Made by a program: the position numbers and the translations under genes
Source: an uncultured Oscillibacter sp.
GTDB taxonomy: Bacteria; Bacillota; Clostridia; Oscillospirales; Oscillospiraceae
Assembly: GCA_900770295.1 (NCBI GenBank)
Contig: CAAGJQ010000152.1
Location: 1 to 64,000, forward strand
Reading direction: 5' to 3'
Length of the DNA stretch: 64,000 bases
Notes under the pieces: generated by a model
The model's database searches: none
What the model was told of the DNA's origin: nothing
Seen by the model: only the letters and a program-made list of their open reading frames with translations
Shown: one piece after another, positions 51,798-60,256 of the stretch
Position numbering within the stretch: the first letter of the stretch is position 1
How the letters are laid out: every line of letters begins with the position of its first letter

Positions 51798-53297
51798 ATG
51801 GCACTTGATAAGGATTTGCAGTCCATTCAGGAAGTGCGCGATATGATGAAAAAGGCGGTCGCCGCCCAGAAGGAATTCCAGAGCTGGGACCAGAGCCGTG
51901 TGGACGCCCTGGTAAAGGCCATCGCCGACGCCTGCGTTGCCAATGTTGTGCCTCTGGCCAAGATGGCCCATGAGGAGACCGGCTTCGGCATCTGGCAGGA
52001 CAAGGTGATCAAGAATCTGCTGGGCAGCAAGATCACCTATGAGTACATCAAGGACATGAAGACCGTGGGCATCATCCGGGAGGACCGGGAGAAGAAGCTG
52101 ATGGAGATCGCCGTGCCCGTGGGCGTGGTGGCCGCTCTGATCCCCTCCACCAACCCCACTTCCACCACGATGTACAAGACGCTGATCTCTGTGAAGGCGG
52201 GCAATGCCATCATTGTCAGCCCCCACCCCAACGCGAAGAAGTGCATTCTGGAGACCGTGCGGATCATTCAGGACGCCGCCAAGGCTGCCGGAGCACCCGA
52301 CGGACTGATCCAGTGCGTTGAGCTGACCACCATCCAGGCTACCAACACCCTGATGCAGCACCCCGATACCGGCATCATCCTGGCCACCGGCGGTACGCCT
52401 ATGGTGAAGGCCGCCTACTCCTCCGGCAACCCCGCCCTGGGCGTGGGTCCCGGCAACGGCCCCTCCTTCATTGAGCGGTCCGCCGACATCGCCGGCGCGG
52501 TCAAGCACATCATGGATTCCAAGACCTTCGACAACGGCACTATCTGCGCCAGCGAGCAGTCCATCGTCACCGAGGCCTGCATCGCGGACATGGTGCGGGA
52601 GGAAGTGAAGCGCCAGGGCGGATACTTCATGACCGAGGAGCAGTCCAAGAAGGTGGAGAAGATGATCATGCGTGCCAACAACACCATGAATCCCGCCATC
52701 GTGGGCAAGAGCGTCCAGGCCATCGCCAAAATGGCAGGCATCACCGTTCCTGAGGGCGCCCGGGTGCTGGTCTCCGAGCAGACCGAGGTCGGCCCCAAGA
52801 ACCCCTACTCCCGTGAGAAGCTGTGCCCCATCCTGGCCTTCTTTGTAGAGGACACCTGGGAGAAGTGCTGCGAGAAGAGCATTGCCATTCTCCAGAACGA
52901 GGGCGCGGGCCACACCATGACTATTCACACCAGCAACCAGGAGATCGTCCGGCAGTTCGCACTGAAGAAGCCGGTGTCCCGCCTGCTGGTGAACACCCCC
53001 GGCGCGTTGGGCGGCGTGGGCGCCACCACCAACCTGGCTCCGGCCCTGACTCTGGGCTGCGGCGCCGTGGGCGGCAGCGCCACCTCCGACAACGTCAATC
53101 CCATGAACCTCATCAACATCCGCCGGGTGGCCTGGGGCGTCCGGGAGCTGGAGGACCTGCGCAAGCTGAGTCCCGTTCCCGCTGCCAACGCCGGGACTTC
53201 CTGCTGCGGCACGACTTCCTGCACCAGCAATCTGAACAGCGCCGATGTGGAGCGCATCACCCGTGAGATCCTGGCCGCGGTTCTGGCCAAGAAATAA
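51798..53297 (+). CDS. eutE: Acetaldehyde dehydrogenase EutE with C-terminal targeting tail
   Basis: A 499-residue CoA-acylating aldehyde dehydrogenase that turns acetaldehyde into acetyl-CoA. The catalytic Cys is in NGTICASEQSIV; GPGNGPSFIERSADI precedes it. The C-terminus has a cysteine-rich linker (SCCGTTSC) and then the amphipathic helix SADVERITREILAAVLAKK, which resembles an encapsulation peptide. The usual N-terminal targeting helix of EutE is missing, so the signal seems to have moved to the other end. Confidence 0.92.
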   Translation: MALDKDLQSIQEVRDMMKKAVAAQKEFQSWDQSRVDALVKAIADACVANVVPLAKMAHEETGFGIWQDKVIKNLLGSKITYEYIKDMKTVGIIREDREKKLMEIAVPVGVVAALIPSTNPTSTTMYKTLISVKAGNAIIVSPHPNAKKCILETVRIIQDAAKAAGAPDGLIQCVELTTIQATNTLMQHPDTGIILATGGTPMVKAAYSSGNPALGVGPGNGPSFIERSADIAGAVKHIMDSKTFDNGTICASEQSIVTEACIADMVREEVKRQGGYFMTEEQSKKVEKMIMRANNTMNPAIVGKSVQAIAKMAGITVPEGARVLVSEQTEVGPKNPYSREKLCPILAFFVEDTWEKCCEKSIAILQNEGAGHTMTIHTSNQEIVRQFALKKPVSRLLVNTPGALGGVGATTNLAPALTLGCGAVGGSATSDNVNPMNLINIRRVAWGVRELEDLRKLSPVPAANAGTSCCGTTSCTSNLNSADVERITREILAAVLAKK

Positions 53298-53310
53298 GGA
53301 GGAATAAATA

Positions 53311-53616
53311 ATGAGCAGCAATATGCAGGCCCTTGGTATGGTGGAGACCCGCGGTCTGGTGGGCTCTATCGAGGCGGCGGATGCCATGGTGAAGGCCGCC
53401 AACGTCACTCTGATCGGTAAAGTACATGTGGGCGGCGGTCTGGTGACCGTCATGGTCCGCGGCGATGTGGGCGCTGTCAAGGCCGCCACCGACGCCGGCG
53501 CCGCCGCCGCTACCCGCGTGGGCGAGCTGAAGTCCGTCCATGTCATTCCCCGTCCCCACGCTGAGGTGGAGCGCATTCTGCCCAGCCTGGATAACGGCGA
53601 GGAGCAGGCCCAGTAA
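53311..53616 (+). CDS. eutM: Microcompartment hexamer protein EutM, copy 1
   Basis: A 101-residue single-domain BMC shell protein (QALGMVETRGLVGSIEAADAM, GDVGAVKAATDAGAAAATRVGEL). It is nearly identical to the next gene except for a few substitutions (VGELKSVHV) and an extra acidic C-terminus SLDNGEEQAQ. It builds the main shell facets. Confidence 0.95.
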   Translation: MSSNMQALGMVETRGLVGSIEAADAMVKAANVTLIGKVHVGGGLVTVMVRGDVGAVKAATDAGAAAATRVGELKSVHVIPRPHAEVERILPSLDNGEEQAQ

Positions 53617-53684
53617 TTTCCATTCAAGAGATTTCCCAACACACATTATTTAATATTGTATTGATTCATTAGGAGGAACGAATT
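53617..53684. other. AT-rich spacer between the two eutM copies
   Basis: Sixty-eight bases that are much more AT-rich than the flanking genes (for example ATTATTTAATATTG). It could hold an internal promoter or an RNA processing site; no clear -35/-10 pair is seen. Confidence 0.4.
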
Positions 53685-53972
53685 ATGGCTACGAATATGC
53701 AGGCTCTTGGTATGATTGAAACCCGCGGTCTGGTGGGTTCTATTGAAGCGGCGGACGCTATGGTGAAGGCTGCCAATGTCACTCTGATCGGCAAGGAGCA
53801 TGTGGGCGGCGGTCTGGTGACCGTCATGGTCCGCGGCGATGTGGGCGCTGTCAAGGCTGCCACCGACGCCGGTGCCGCTGCCGCTACCCGCGTGGGCGAG
53901 CTGGTCTCCGTCCATGTCATTCCCCGTCCCCACATGGAGGTTGAGGGCATCCTCCCCGCCGCCAAGGGCTAA
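53685..53972 (+). CDS. eutM: Microcompartment hexamer protein EutM, copy 2
   Basis: A 95-residue BMC shell protein, a tandem duplicate of the preceding gene at both protein and DNA level. Differences include KEHVGGG for KVHVGGG and VGELVSVHV. AGGAGG lies before the ATG. Confidence 0.95.
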   Translation: MATNMQALGMIETRGLVGSIEAADAMVKAANVTLIGKEHVGGGLVTVMVRGDVGAVKAATDAGAAAATRVGELVSVHVIPRPHMEVEGILPAAKG

Positions 53973-53997
53973 ACCGGCGTAAAGGAGGCGGACCGGC

Positions 53998-54759
53998 ATG
54001 CAAGTGCTGCAAGAAGACACCGTCCGCCAGCTGCACCTCAAGCAGGGCAAGACGGAGATCCATGTAGGTCCCAAGACCTATGTGACCCAGCAGGCCCGCG
54101 ACTATATTAAGGAAAAGCGCCTGACATTGATCGTGGATGGCGAAACACCCGAGAACCGGGACATCCGCCCCGCCCCAGAGATGGCGGCGGGGCGTTTCCG
54201 GACAGAGAGCGGGCAGGTGCTGGATCATAAACCCGAGCATATGACCCACCTGCACGGCAACGTGCTGGTACCCAAGACGCATCCCCGTATTGTGCTCCGG
54301 GGTCAATTGGACAGTCTGGAGGCGGAGATCGTCTGCCTTCAGGTTCGCACCCAAAGGGCAGGAGAAGAAGCTCTGACCAATCAGCTGACGGAAGTGCTGG
54401 GATTTTGCCGCGGCCTGATGGGCAGCGAAGTCACGGGCACGCCTTTGAAGGATTGGAAGCTCCTGGGGCTGGACAGCCAGGGCCTGCGGGAGCAGTCTCA
54501 GCAGCCCCAGAAATATTTCGGCATTGGGCATCTGATGCCGGACTACCGGCTGGGAGAATGGGGAGCGGAGCTGAACCGGCTCCGGGCCATGTCCCGCCAG
54601 GTGGAACTGGCGGCGGCGGACGCATTTATCCGGCCGGACGGCACGGCCGAACGCGAGGACCTGCTCCAGGGCTACAACCGCCTGAGCAGCGCGTTCTATG
54701 TGCTGATGCTGCAGCTGGCGTCATCTGGAAAAGAAGGAGAGAAGCAAACCCATGAATGA
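53998..54759 (+). CDS. eutT: Corrinoid adenosyltransferase, EutT-like
   Basis: A 253-residue protein of the ethanolamine-utilisation cobalamin adenosyltransferase family, which makes adenosylcobalamin for EutBC. It has an N-terminal VGPKTYVTQQARDYIKEKRLTL segment and a helical core with LDSLEAEIVCLQV and DWKLLGL. The HX11CCX2C metal motif of enterobacterial EutT is absent, as in some Firmicute EutT. It is the only corrinoid adenosyltransferase in the window. It overlaps pduL by 8 bases. Confidence 0.85.
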   Translation: MQVLQEDTVRQLHLKQGKTEIHVGPKTYVTQQARDYIKEKRLTLIVDGETPENRDIRPAPEMAAGRFRTESGQVLDHKPEHMTHLHGNVLVPKTHPRIVLRGQLDSLEAEIVCLQVRTQRAGEEALTNQLTEVLGFCRGLMGSEVTGTPLKDWKLLGLDSQGLREQSQQPQKYFGIGHLMPDYRLGEWGAELNRLRAMSRQVELAAADAFIRPDGTAEREDLLQGYNRLSSAFYVLMLQLASSGKEGEKQTHE

Positions 54760-55390
54760 ACAAGAGATCCGGCAGCTGGTCACCAGTGTGGTCACCCAGA
54801 TGCTTCTGAATGATGAGCGGCCAGATACCGTCCCCGTGGAGGTTTCCGCCCGACATGTCCATCTGACCCAGGAGGATGTGGAGGCCTTGTTTGGACCCGG
54901 CCATACCCTTACTCCCAAGCGGGACCTGTCCCAGCCGGGGCAGTTCCTGGCGGAGGAGCGGGTCAGCATCGTCACTGCCAAGAACGTATTCCATAATGTA
55001 GCTGTACTGGGTCCCGTGCGCAAGCACACCCAGGTAGAGCTCTCCATGACGGACGCCCGTGCGCTCGGCCTGAAGGCCCCGATCCGTCAATCCGGCGACA
55101 TCAAGGGCTGCCCCGGTGTATGCCTGATGGCGGGCAATCGGATGATCATGGCTGACGAGTCGGTCATCGTGGCCCAGAATCACATCCACATGACTCCGGC
55201 GGACGCCCGGCGCTACGGCGTGAGCGACGGCGAAAAGCTCAAGGTGGAAGTGGGCACCGAACGGCCTGTCACCTTTGACGATGTGGTGATTCGGGTGCGG
55301 GACGATTTTGCGCTGGCCATGCACATTGATTTGGATGAGGCCAACGCCTGTGCTTTCCAGAATGGTGAGGCAGGCCGGCTGGTCCAGTGA
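54752..55390 (+). CDS. pduL: Phosphate acyltransferase PduL (EutD-like)
   Basis: A 212-residue PduL-type phosphotransacylase that converts acetyl-CoA to acetyl phosphate inside the shell and recycles CoA. The zinc histidines are in VSARHVHLTQEDVEALFG and AQNHIHMTPADA. The first 18 residues (MNEQEIRQLVTSVVTQML) form a targeting-type helix. It replaces the Pta-type EutD. Confidence 0.93.
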   Translation: MNEQEIRQLVTSVVTQMLLNDERPDTVPVEVSARHVHLTQEDVEALFGPGHTLTPKRDLSQPGQFLAEERVSIVTAKNVFHNVAVLGPVRKHTQVELSMTDARALGLKAPIRQSGDIKGCPGVCLMAGNRMIMADESVIVAQNHIHMTPADARRYGVSDGEKLKVEVGTERPVTFDDVVIRVRDDFALAMHIDLDEANACAFQNGEAGRLVQ

Positions 55391-55402
55391 GGAGGCAGCG
55401 GT

Positions 55403-56089
55403 ATGAACGTGACTCCGGAGCTTCTGGAAGAGATCACCCGCCAGGTTTTGGCGGCGCTGTCCGCCGGGACGGCCGCAGCCGGCCCCAAGGGCCTGCTGGT
55501 GGGCGGAGCCGGCTGGACGCCGTCCGTGCCGGGCTGCTGCTGGGCGGATGAAAAGGAATACCAGGGAGATATCTCTCCCTATACCATGGTGGTCTGCGGC
55601 CAGGTGAGCAGCGCTCAGCTGTGCGATATGGCTCTGGGCCGGGACACCACGCCGGCGGCCTGCGCGGTCTCCAAGGCCCTGCTGGCCGGAAAGCCGGTGT
55701 ATCTGGCGGAGGAGGGACTTCCACACCGTGCCAGCCGCGCCACTGCAAACCCCCGGTATTACGCCATGCTGGAGGACTATGTGACCCGCCTGACCCAGTT
55801 CGGCGTGCGGGTCGCCCCCCGGGCGGAGCTGGAGCGGCTCCTGAACTGCCAGACCGCTCCCGCTACGGCGCCTGTGAAGGTCTGCGAACCCGTGGCCGCG
55901 CCTGTTGTGGAGAGCCCCGCTGCATGCGAGCCCTTCTGCGGCGTTCTGACCGCAGAGGAGGCCCGGCGGCTGGCGAAGACCTGCGGCGGTACGCTGCGGC
56001 TGGGCGACGGCGCCATCCTTACGCCCCTGGCCCGGGATGTCCTGCGGGACAAACACATCACACTGCTGGAGGAGGAAACACCGTGCTGA
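55403..56089 (+). CDS. Ethanolamine utilisation protein of unknown function
   Basis: A 228-residue protein resembling an eut-linked family of unknown role found in Clostridia. It opens with a targeting-type helix (NVTPELLEEITRQVLAAL). The middle (MVVCGQVSSAQLCDMALGRDTTPAACAVSKALLAGKPVYL) looks like a nucleotide- or flavin-binding fold. The C-terminal ILTPLARDVLRDKHITLLEEE is like the N-terminal module of EutT-type proteins. Luminal location is inferred. It overlaps eutN by 7 bases. Confidence 0.7.
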   Translation: MNVTPELLEEITRQVLAALSAGTAAAGPKGLLVGGAGWTPSVPGCCWADEKEYQGDISPYTMVVCGQVSSAQLCDMALGRDTTPAACAVSKALLAGKPVYLAEEGLPHRASRATANPRYYAMLEDYVTRLTQFGVRVAPRAELERLLNCQTAPATAPVKVCEPVAAPVVESPAACEPFCGVLTAEEARRLAKTCGGTLRLGDGAILTPLARDVLRDKHITLLEEETPC

Positions 56090-56346
56090 TCTGTGAGGTC
56101 ATCGGCCACGTATGGGCCACCAAAAAAGAAGCGTCCCTGTCCGGCCTGAAGCTGATGGTCGTGCGGGAACTGACTCCGGATTATCATCCCACGGAGCGGA
56201 CCTTTGTGGCCGCCGACGTCGTGGGAGCCGGTATCGGCGAGTGGGTGCTGACCGTTAGCGGCAGCACCGCCCGCCGGGCATTCGGAAAAGAAGAACTGGC
56301 CGCCGACGCGGCCATTGTGGGAATCATCGACAAGGTGGAAATGTGA
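56083..56346 (+). CDS. eutN: Microcompartment vertex protein EutN
   Basis: An 87-residue BMC-P (EutN/CcmL) pentamer protein that caps shell vertices. It reads ICEVIGHVWATKKEASLSGLKLMVV, then AADVVGAGIGEWVLTVSGSTAR and AIVGIIDKVEM. The start is GTG 56083, inside the end of the upstream gene. Confidence 0.93.
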   Translation: MLICEVIGHVWATKKEASLSGLKLMVVRELTPDYHPTERTFVAADVVGAGIGEWVLTVSGSTARRAFGKEELAADAAIVGIIDKVEM

Positions 56347-56356
56347 GGGAAACGCC

Positions 56357-57712
56357 ATGGAACTGCTGGAACAGATCAAAAACGCCGGTATCGTAGGCTG
56401 CGGCGGCGCCGGTTTCCCCACGCATGTCAAACTCAACTGCAAGGGCAAGGTGGACACTCTGATCGTCAACGGCGCAGAGTGCGAGCCCCTGCTGCGGACG
56501 GACCGCTGGCTCATGCGCCACCGGGCCAGTGAGATCGTCACCGCCGCGGGGCTCTGCGGCGACGCGGTGGGCGCCGGCCGGGTGTACATTGCCCTGAAGG
56601 AGCACTACACCCAGGCCGTCGAGGCCCTCAGCGAGGCGATCCGCGCACAGAACAGCCGGGTGGAGCTGTTCCGTCTCCAGAACTTCTATCCCGCCGGAGA
56701 CGAGCAGGCCCTGGTGCTGGAGGTCACGGGACGCACCGTGCCCCCCGCCGGCATTCCCCTGGACGCGGGCGCGGTGGTGTCCAATGCCGCCACCATGAGC
56801 GCCATCTATGACGCCGTTCAGGGCGAGGCCTTTACCCAGAAATACCTCACCGTCACCGGCGAAGTGGCCAATCCCACCATCCTGCGGGTCCCCATCGGCA
56901 CGCCTCTGATGGAGTGCGTCGAGGCGGCCGGCGGAACATCGCTGCGGGATTACCGCATCCTCTGCGGCGGCCCCATGATGGGCAAGCTCTACACGAAAGA
57001 GGAGGCGCAGCAGCAGGTAGTCACCAAGACCACCTCCGGCGTGACGGTGCTCCCCGCGGATATTCCCCTGGTGGAGCAGCGGGAGATGCCCCTGCGGGTG
57101 ATCCTGCGGCGGGCCAAGACCTCCTGCATCCAGTGCTCCCGTTGCACGGAGATGTGCCCCAGACACCTGTCCGGCCATCCCCTGCAGCCCCACATGATCA
57201 TGCGGAAGCTGGCCTATGCGGAGGATGTCTCCACGATTTTGGACGATAAGGACGTCCGGCAGGCTCAGATCTGCAGCCAGTGCGGCGTCTGCGAGGTATA
57301 TGCCTGCCCCATGGGACTTCAGCCCCGGCAGGTCAATATCTATGTGAAGGACGAACTGGCCAAGGCGGGCATGCGCTACGCCCGGACCGGCGACAGCTGG
57401 CAGCCCATGGAGGCCCGGGAATGGCGCAAGGCGCCCTCCCGCCGGATGGCTGTCCGCCTGGGCGTCGGCAAATATTACGACTACGAGATCGACACCCTGC
57501 TCACGCCGGAGGTCAGCCGGGTCCGGCTGCCTCTGAAGCAGCACATCGGCGCGCCCGCTGTGCCGGAAGTGAAGGCAGGGGATACCGTGACTCTGGGTCA
57601 GCGCATTGCAAGCTGTCCCGAAGGGGCCATGGGAACCAATCTCAGCGCCAGCATCAGCGGCGTGGTCACAGCAGTGGATGACGCCATTACCATTGAGAGG
57701 GGGAATGTCTGA
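56357..57712 (+). CDS. pduS: Cobalamin reductase / RnfC-like flavoprotein PduS
   Basis: A 451-residue PduS/RnfC-type protein. It has the flavin-binding VGCGGAGFPTHVKL near residue 10, AECEPLLRTDRWLM, two 4Fe-4S motifs (CIQCSRCTEMCP at about 256-267 and CSQCGVCEVYACP at about 305-317) and a C-terminal barrel-sandwich domain. It should reduce cob(III/II)alamin for EutT and may pass electrons through PduT. ATG 56357 is chosen by family similarity over an upstream start. Confidence 0.9.
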   Translation: MELLEQIKNAGIVGCGGAGFPTHVKLNCKGKVDTLIVNGAECEPLLRTDRWLMRHRASEIVTAAGLCGDAVGAGRVYIALKEHYTQAVEALSEAIRAQNSRVELFRLQNFYPAGDEQALVLEVTGRTVPPAGIPLDAGAVVSNAATMSAIYDAVQGEAFTQKYLTVTGEVANPTILRVPIGTPLMECVEAAGGTSLRDYRILCGGPMMGKLYTKEEAQQQVVTKTTSGVTVLPADIPLVEQREMPLRVILRRAKTSCIQCSRCTEMCPRHLSGHPLQPHMIMRKLAYAEDVSTILDDKDVRQAQICSQCGVCEVYACPMGLQPRQVNIYVKDELAKAGMRYARTGDSWQPMEAREWRKAPSRRMAVRLGVGKYYDYEIDTLLTPEVSRVRLPLKQHIGAPAVPEVKAGDTVTLGQRIASCPEGAMGTNLSASISGVVTAVDDAITIERGNV

Positions 57713-58257
57713 TGGAGACCATCGGTTTTTTGGAATTGAACAGCATTGCCAAGGGCATTGAGGCGGCGGACGCCATGCTCAAGGCGGCGGAGGTGCGGCT
57801 GATCGCCGCGCGGCCCAGCTGCCCCGGCAAATATCACGTTCTGGTCACCGGCGAGGTGGCCGCGGTCCAGTCCTCTGTGGACGCCGGCGCGGTGGTAGGC
57901 GCCGGGAACGTGGTGGACCAGGTGGTCATTCCCCGGGTCCATCCCCAGGTCATCGAGGCCATCGGCATGTCCACGGTGCCGGAGCGGGCCAATGCGGTGG
58001 GCATTCTGGAATACTTCAGCGTGACCGCCTCCATCCAGGGCGCGGACGCGGCCGTCAAGGCGGCGGACGTGACGCTGCTGGAGGTACGCCTCGGCACCGG
58101 CATCGGCGGCAAGTCCTTCGTGGTGATGACCGGCGACGTTTCCGCTGTGGAGGAAGGTGTGGACGCCGGCGCGGCAGCGGCCGGGGAGTCCGGTCTGCTG
58201 GTGAGCCGGGTGGTCATTCCCAGTCCTCACCCGGAACTCTTTGAGAGCCTCTACTGA
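57712..58257 (+). CDS. pduT: Microcompartment shell protein PduT with Fe-S site
   Basis: A 181-residue tandem BMC-T protein. Both halves have the family pattern (SIAKGIEAADAMLKAAEV and TASIQGADAAVKAADV). Cys37 in RPSCPGKYH corresponds to the pore cysteine that binds a 4Fe-4S cluster in PduT trimers. It overlaps pduS by one base, fitting an electron relay across the shell. Confidence 0.92.
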   Translation: METIGFLELNSIAKGIEAADAMLKAAEVRLIAARPSCPGKYHVLVTGEVAAVQSSVDAGAVVGAGNVVDQVVIPRVHPQVIEAIGMSTVPERANAVGILEYFSVTASIQGADAAVKAADVTLLEVRLGTGIGGKSFVVMTGDVSAVEEGVDAGAAAAGESGLLVSRVVIPSPHPELFESLY

Positions 58258-58279
58258 GTCCAGAAAGGAAGAAAACGGC

Positions 58280-58627
58280 ATGGCGGAAGAAAAACAGCGT
58301 ATTATACAGGAATTTGTCCCGGGCAAGCAGGTGACTCTGGCCCACATTATCGCCAATCCGGTGGACGACCTGTTCAGAAAACTCGGCATTACGGGCGAAA
58401 ATATGGGCGCCATCGGGATCCTGACCATTACTCCCAGCGAGGGCGCGATCATCGCGGGCGATGTGGCCAGCAAGGCGGCCGGCGTATCCCTTGCCTTTGT
58501 TGACCGCTTCAGCGGGTCTGTGGTTGTCTCCGGAGATGTGGAAAGCGTGGAGGCTTCTCTGACCGCCGTTCTGGATACCCTGAGCGGCACGCTGAACTTT
58601 ACGCCGGCGCCGATTACCCGAACATAA
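58280..58627 (+). CDS. eutS: Microcompartment shell protein EutS
   Basis: A 115-residue permuted single-domain shell protein (IIQEFVPGKQVTLAHIIANP, GAIGILTITPSEGAIIAGDVASKAA, VSGDVESVEASL). EutS hexamers are bent and thought to form shell edges. GGAAG lies before ATG 58280; the frame extends upstream without similarity. Confidence 0.93.
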   Translation: MAEEKQRIIQEFVPGKQVTLAHIIANPVDDLFRKLGITGENMGAIGILTITPSEGAIIAGDVASKAAGVSLAFVDRFSGSVVVSGDVESVEASLTAVLDTLSGTLNFTPAPITRT

Positions 58628-58642
58628 GCAGAGGAGCAGACT

Positions 58643-59077
58643 ATGAAGAAAATCATGTTGGTGGGACGCACCGGCGCGGGAAAAACGACTTTCTGTCAGG
58701 CACTTTACGGTCAGGAGCTGCACTATCAGAAAACCCAGGCGGTGGAGGTGGTCAACAGTACCATCGACACCCCCGGTGAGTATCTGGAGAACCGGAATCT
58801 TTACCGCGCTTTGATTGTCACAGCGGCCGATGCGGACCTTATGGTATTGCTGCAGGACTGCACGGATGAACAGTGCTGGTTCGCACCGGGATTTGCCGGC
58901 ATGTTCGGCAAACCGGCTATCGGGCTGGTTACCAAGACCGACCTCGCGGCGGATGAGCAGACGATTCGGGACGCCGAGGAAAAACTGGCGCTGGCCGGCT
59001 GCCAGCGGATCTTCCATATCAGCAGCAAAGAAAATACAGGGATCAACGATGTAAAGACGTACATCGGCCTGGCATAG
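58643..59077 (+). CDS. eutP: Small GTPase EutP
   Basis: A 144-residue P-loop protein of the EutP/PduV family: Walker A VGRTGAGKTTF, IDTPGEYLE as the G3 region, and TKTD as G4. The family is linked to microcompartments; acetate kinase activity has been proposed for EutP. AGAGGAG precedes the ATG. Confidence 0.92.
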   Translation: MKKIMLVGRTGAGKTTFCQALYGQELHYQKTQAVEVVNSTIDTPGEYLENRNLYRALIVTAADADLMVLLQDCTDEQCWFAPGFAGMFGKPAIGLVTKTDLAADEQTIRDAEEKLALAGCQRIFHISSKENTGINDVKTYIGLA

Positions 59078-59087
59078 GACGGAGCAT

Positions 59088-60215
59088 ATGACAACTACAT
59101 TTTCTATTCATACAACGGTTCATATGGGAAGCAATGCACTGGAACAGCTGCGGGAGCTTCCCATCAAAAAAGCCCTGGTGGTGTGCGATCCCTTTCTGTC
59201 TCAAAACGGCGGGATCAAGTATGTGACCGACCAGTTGGAGGCTATGGGCGCTCAGTGGGAGCTTTTTGACCAGATCGTCCCCAATCCCACGGTGGACCTG
59301 GTCAGCAGCGGCGTGAGCCGTATTCTGGAATGCCAGCCCGATACGCTGATCGCTCTGGGCGGCGGCTCCGCCATTGACGCGGGCAAGGCCATCAGCTTTA
59401 TCTATACGAAAATGGGCAGCGCGGAAAAACCCATGTTCATCGCTGTCCCCACCACCTCCGGCACCGGCAGCGAGGCTACCTCCTTCTCCGTGCTCTCTGA
59501 TCCTTCAGTGGGTTCCAAGTATCCCCTGATCGATGATCAGATGCTGCCCGACGTGGCGCTGCTGGACCCCTCTCTGACTGTCAGTGTACCGCCGCATGTG
59601 ACGGCCGATACCGGACTGGATGTGCTGACCCATGTTGTGGAGGCCTTTGTCTCCCCCATGGCCAACGATTTTACCGACGCACTGGCGGAGAAGGCGTTCA
59701 AAATGGTTTTTGAGTACCTGCCCCGGGCGGTGAAAAACGGTCAGGACTTTGAGGCCCGTGAGCGGCTGCACAACGCCTCCTGCATGGCGGGCATGGCGTT
59801 CAACAACGCCTCTCTGGGCATCTGCCACGGCATGGCCCACGCCATGGGCGAGCTGCTGCATCTGGCCCATGGCCGGAGCAACGCCCTGCTGCTGCCCCAC
59901 GTGATTGCTTTCAATGCGGGACTGGGTGAACAGGGAGACTTCCCCGCCCGGGCACGCTATGCAGCTCTGGCCAAAATGGCCGGATGCTGCTGCTACACAG
60001 AGACGGTGGCAGTGCAGAGTCTGGTGCGCAGGATCAACGATCTGATGACCGAAGTGGGCCTGCCCCACAAGCTGGAGGACGCGGAACACCGCGCCCGGGT
60101 CAGCGAGCATCTGGATGATCTGGCGAAGGCGGCTCTGGCGGACCGGTGTACCGCGGGTAATCCCCGCTCTGCTCAGCCCGAGCAGGTCCGGGAGCTGTAT
60201 AAGAAGTTGGTGTGA
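59088..60215 (+). CDS. eutG: Iron-containing alcohol dehydrogenase EutG
   Basis: A 375-residue group III alcohol dehydrogenase that reduces acetaldehyde to ethanol and regenerates NAD. It has GGGSAIDAGKAI, PTTSGTGSEATSFSV and the iron-binding His in GICHGMAHAMGELLHLAHGRSNALLLPHV. No targeting helix is seen at the N-terminus. It is the last gene of the eut operon. Confidence 0.92.
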   Translation: MTTTFSIHTTVHMGSNALEQLRELPIKKALVVCDPFLSQNGGIKYVTDQLEAMGAQWELFDQIVPNPTVDLVSSGVSRILECQPDTLIALGGGSAIDAGKAISFIYTKMGSAEKPMFIAVPTTSGTGSEATSFSVLSDPSVGSKYPLIDDQMLPDVALLDPSLTVSVPPHVTADTGLDVLTHVVEAFVSPMANDFTDALAEKAFKMVFEYLPRAVKNGQDFEARERLHNASCMAGMAFNNASLGICHGMAHAMGELLHLAHGRSNALLLPHVIAFNAGLGEQGDFPARARYAALAKMAGCCCYTETVAVQSLVRRINDLMTEVGLPHKLEDAEHRARVSEHLDDLAKAALADRCTAGNPRSAQPEQVRELYKKLV

Positions 60216-60256
60216 TCACGGGTACACTTGTATCCGCCCGGCAAAGAAGAATTCTG

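Noticed and set aside
50340..53642. A very long open frame on the minus strand (about 1100 codons)
   Set aside because: It lies wholly opposite eutC, eutL, eutE and eutM, has low-complexity Gly/His/Val-rich composition, and arises from the strong third-position bias of the real genes.
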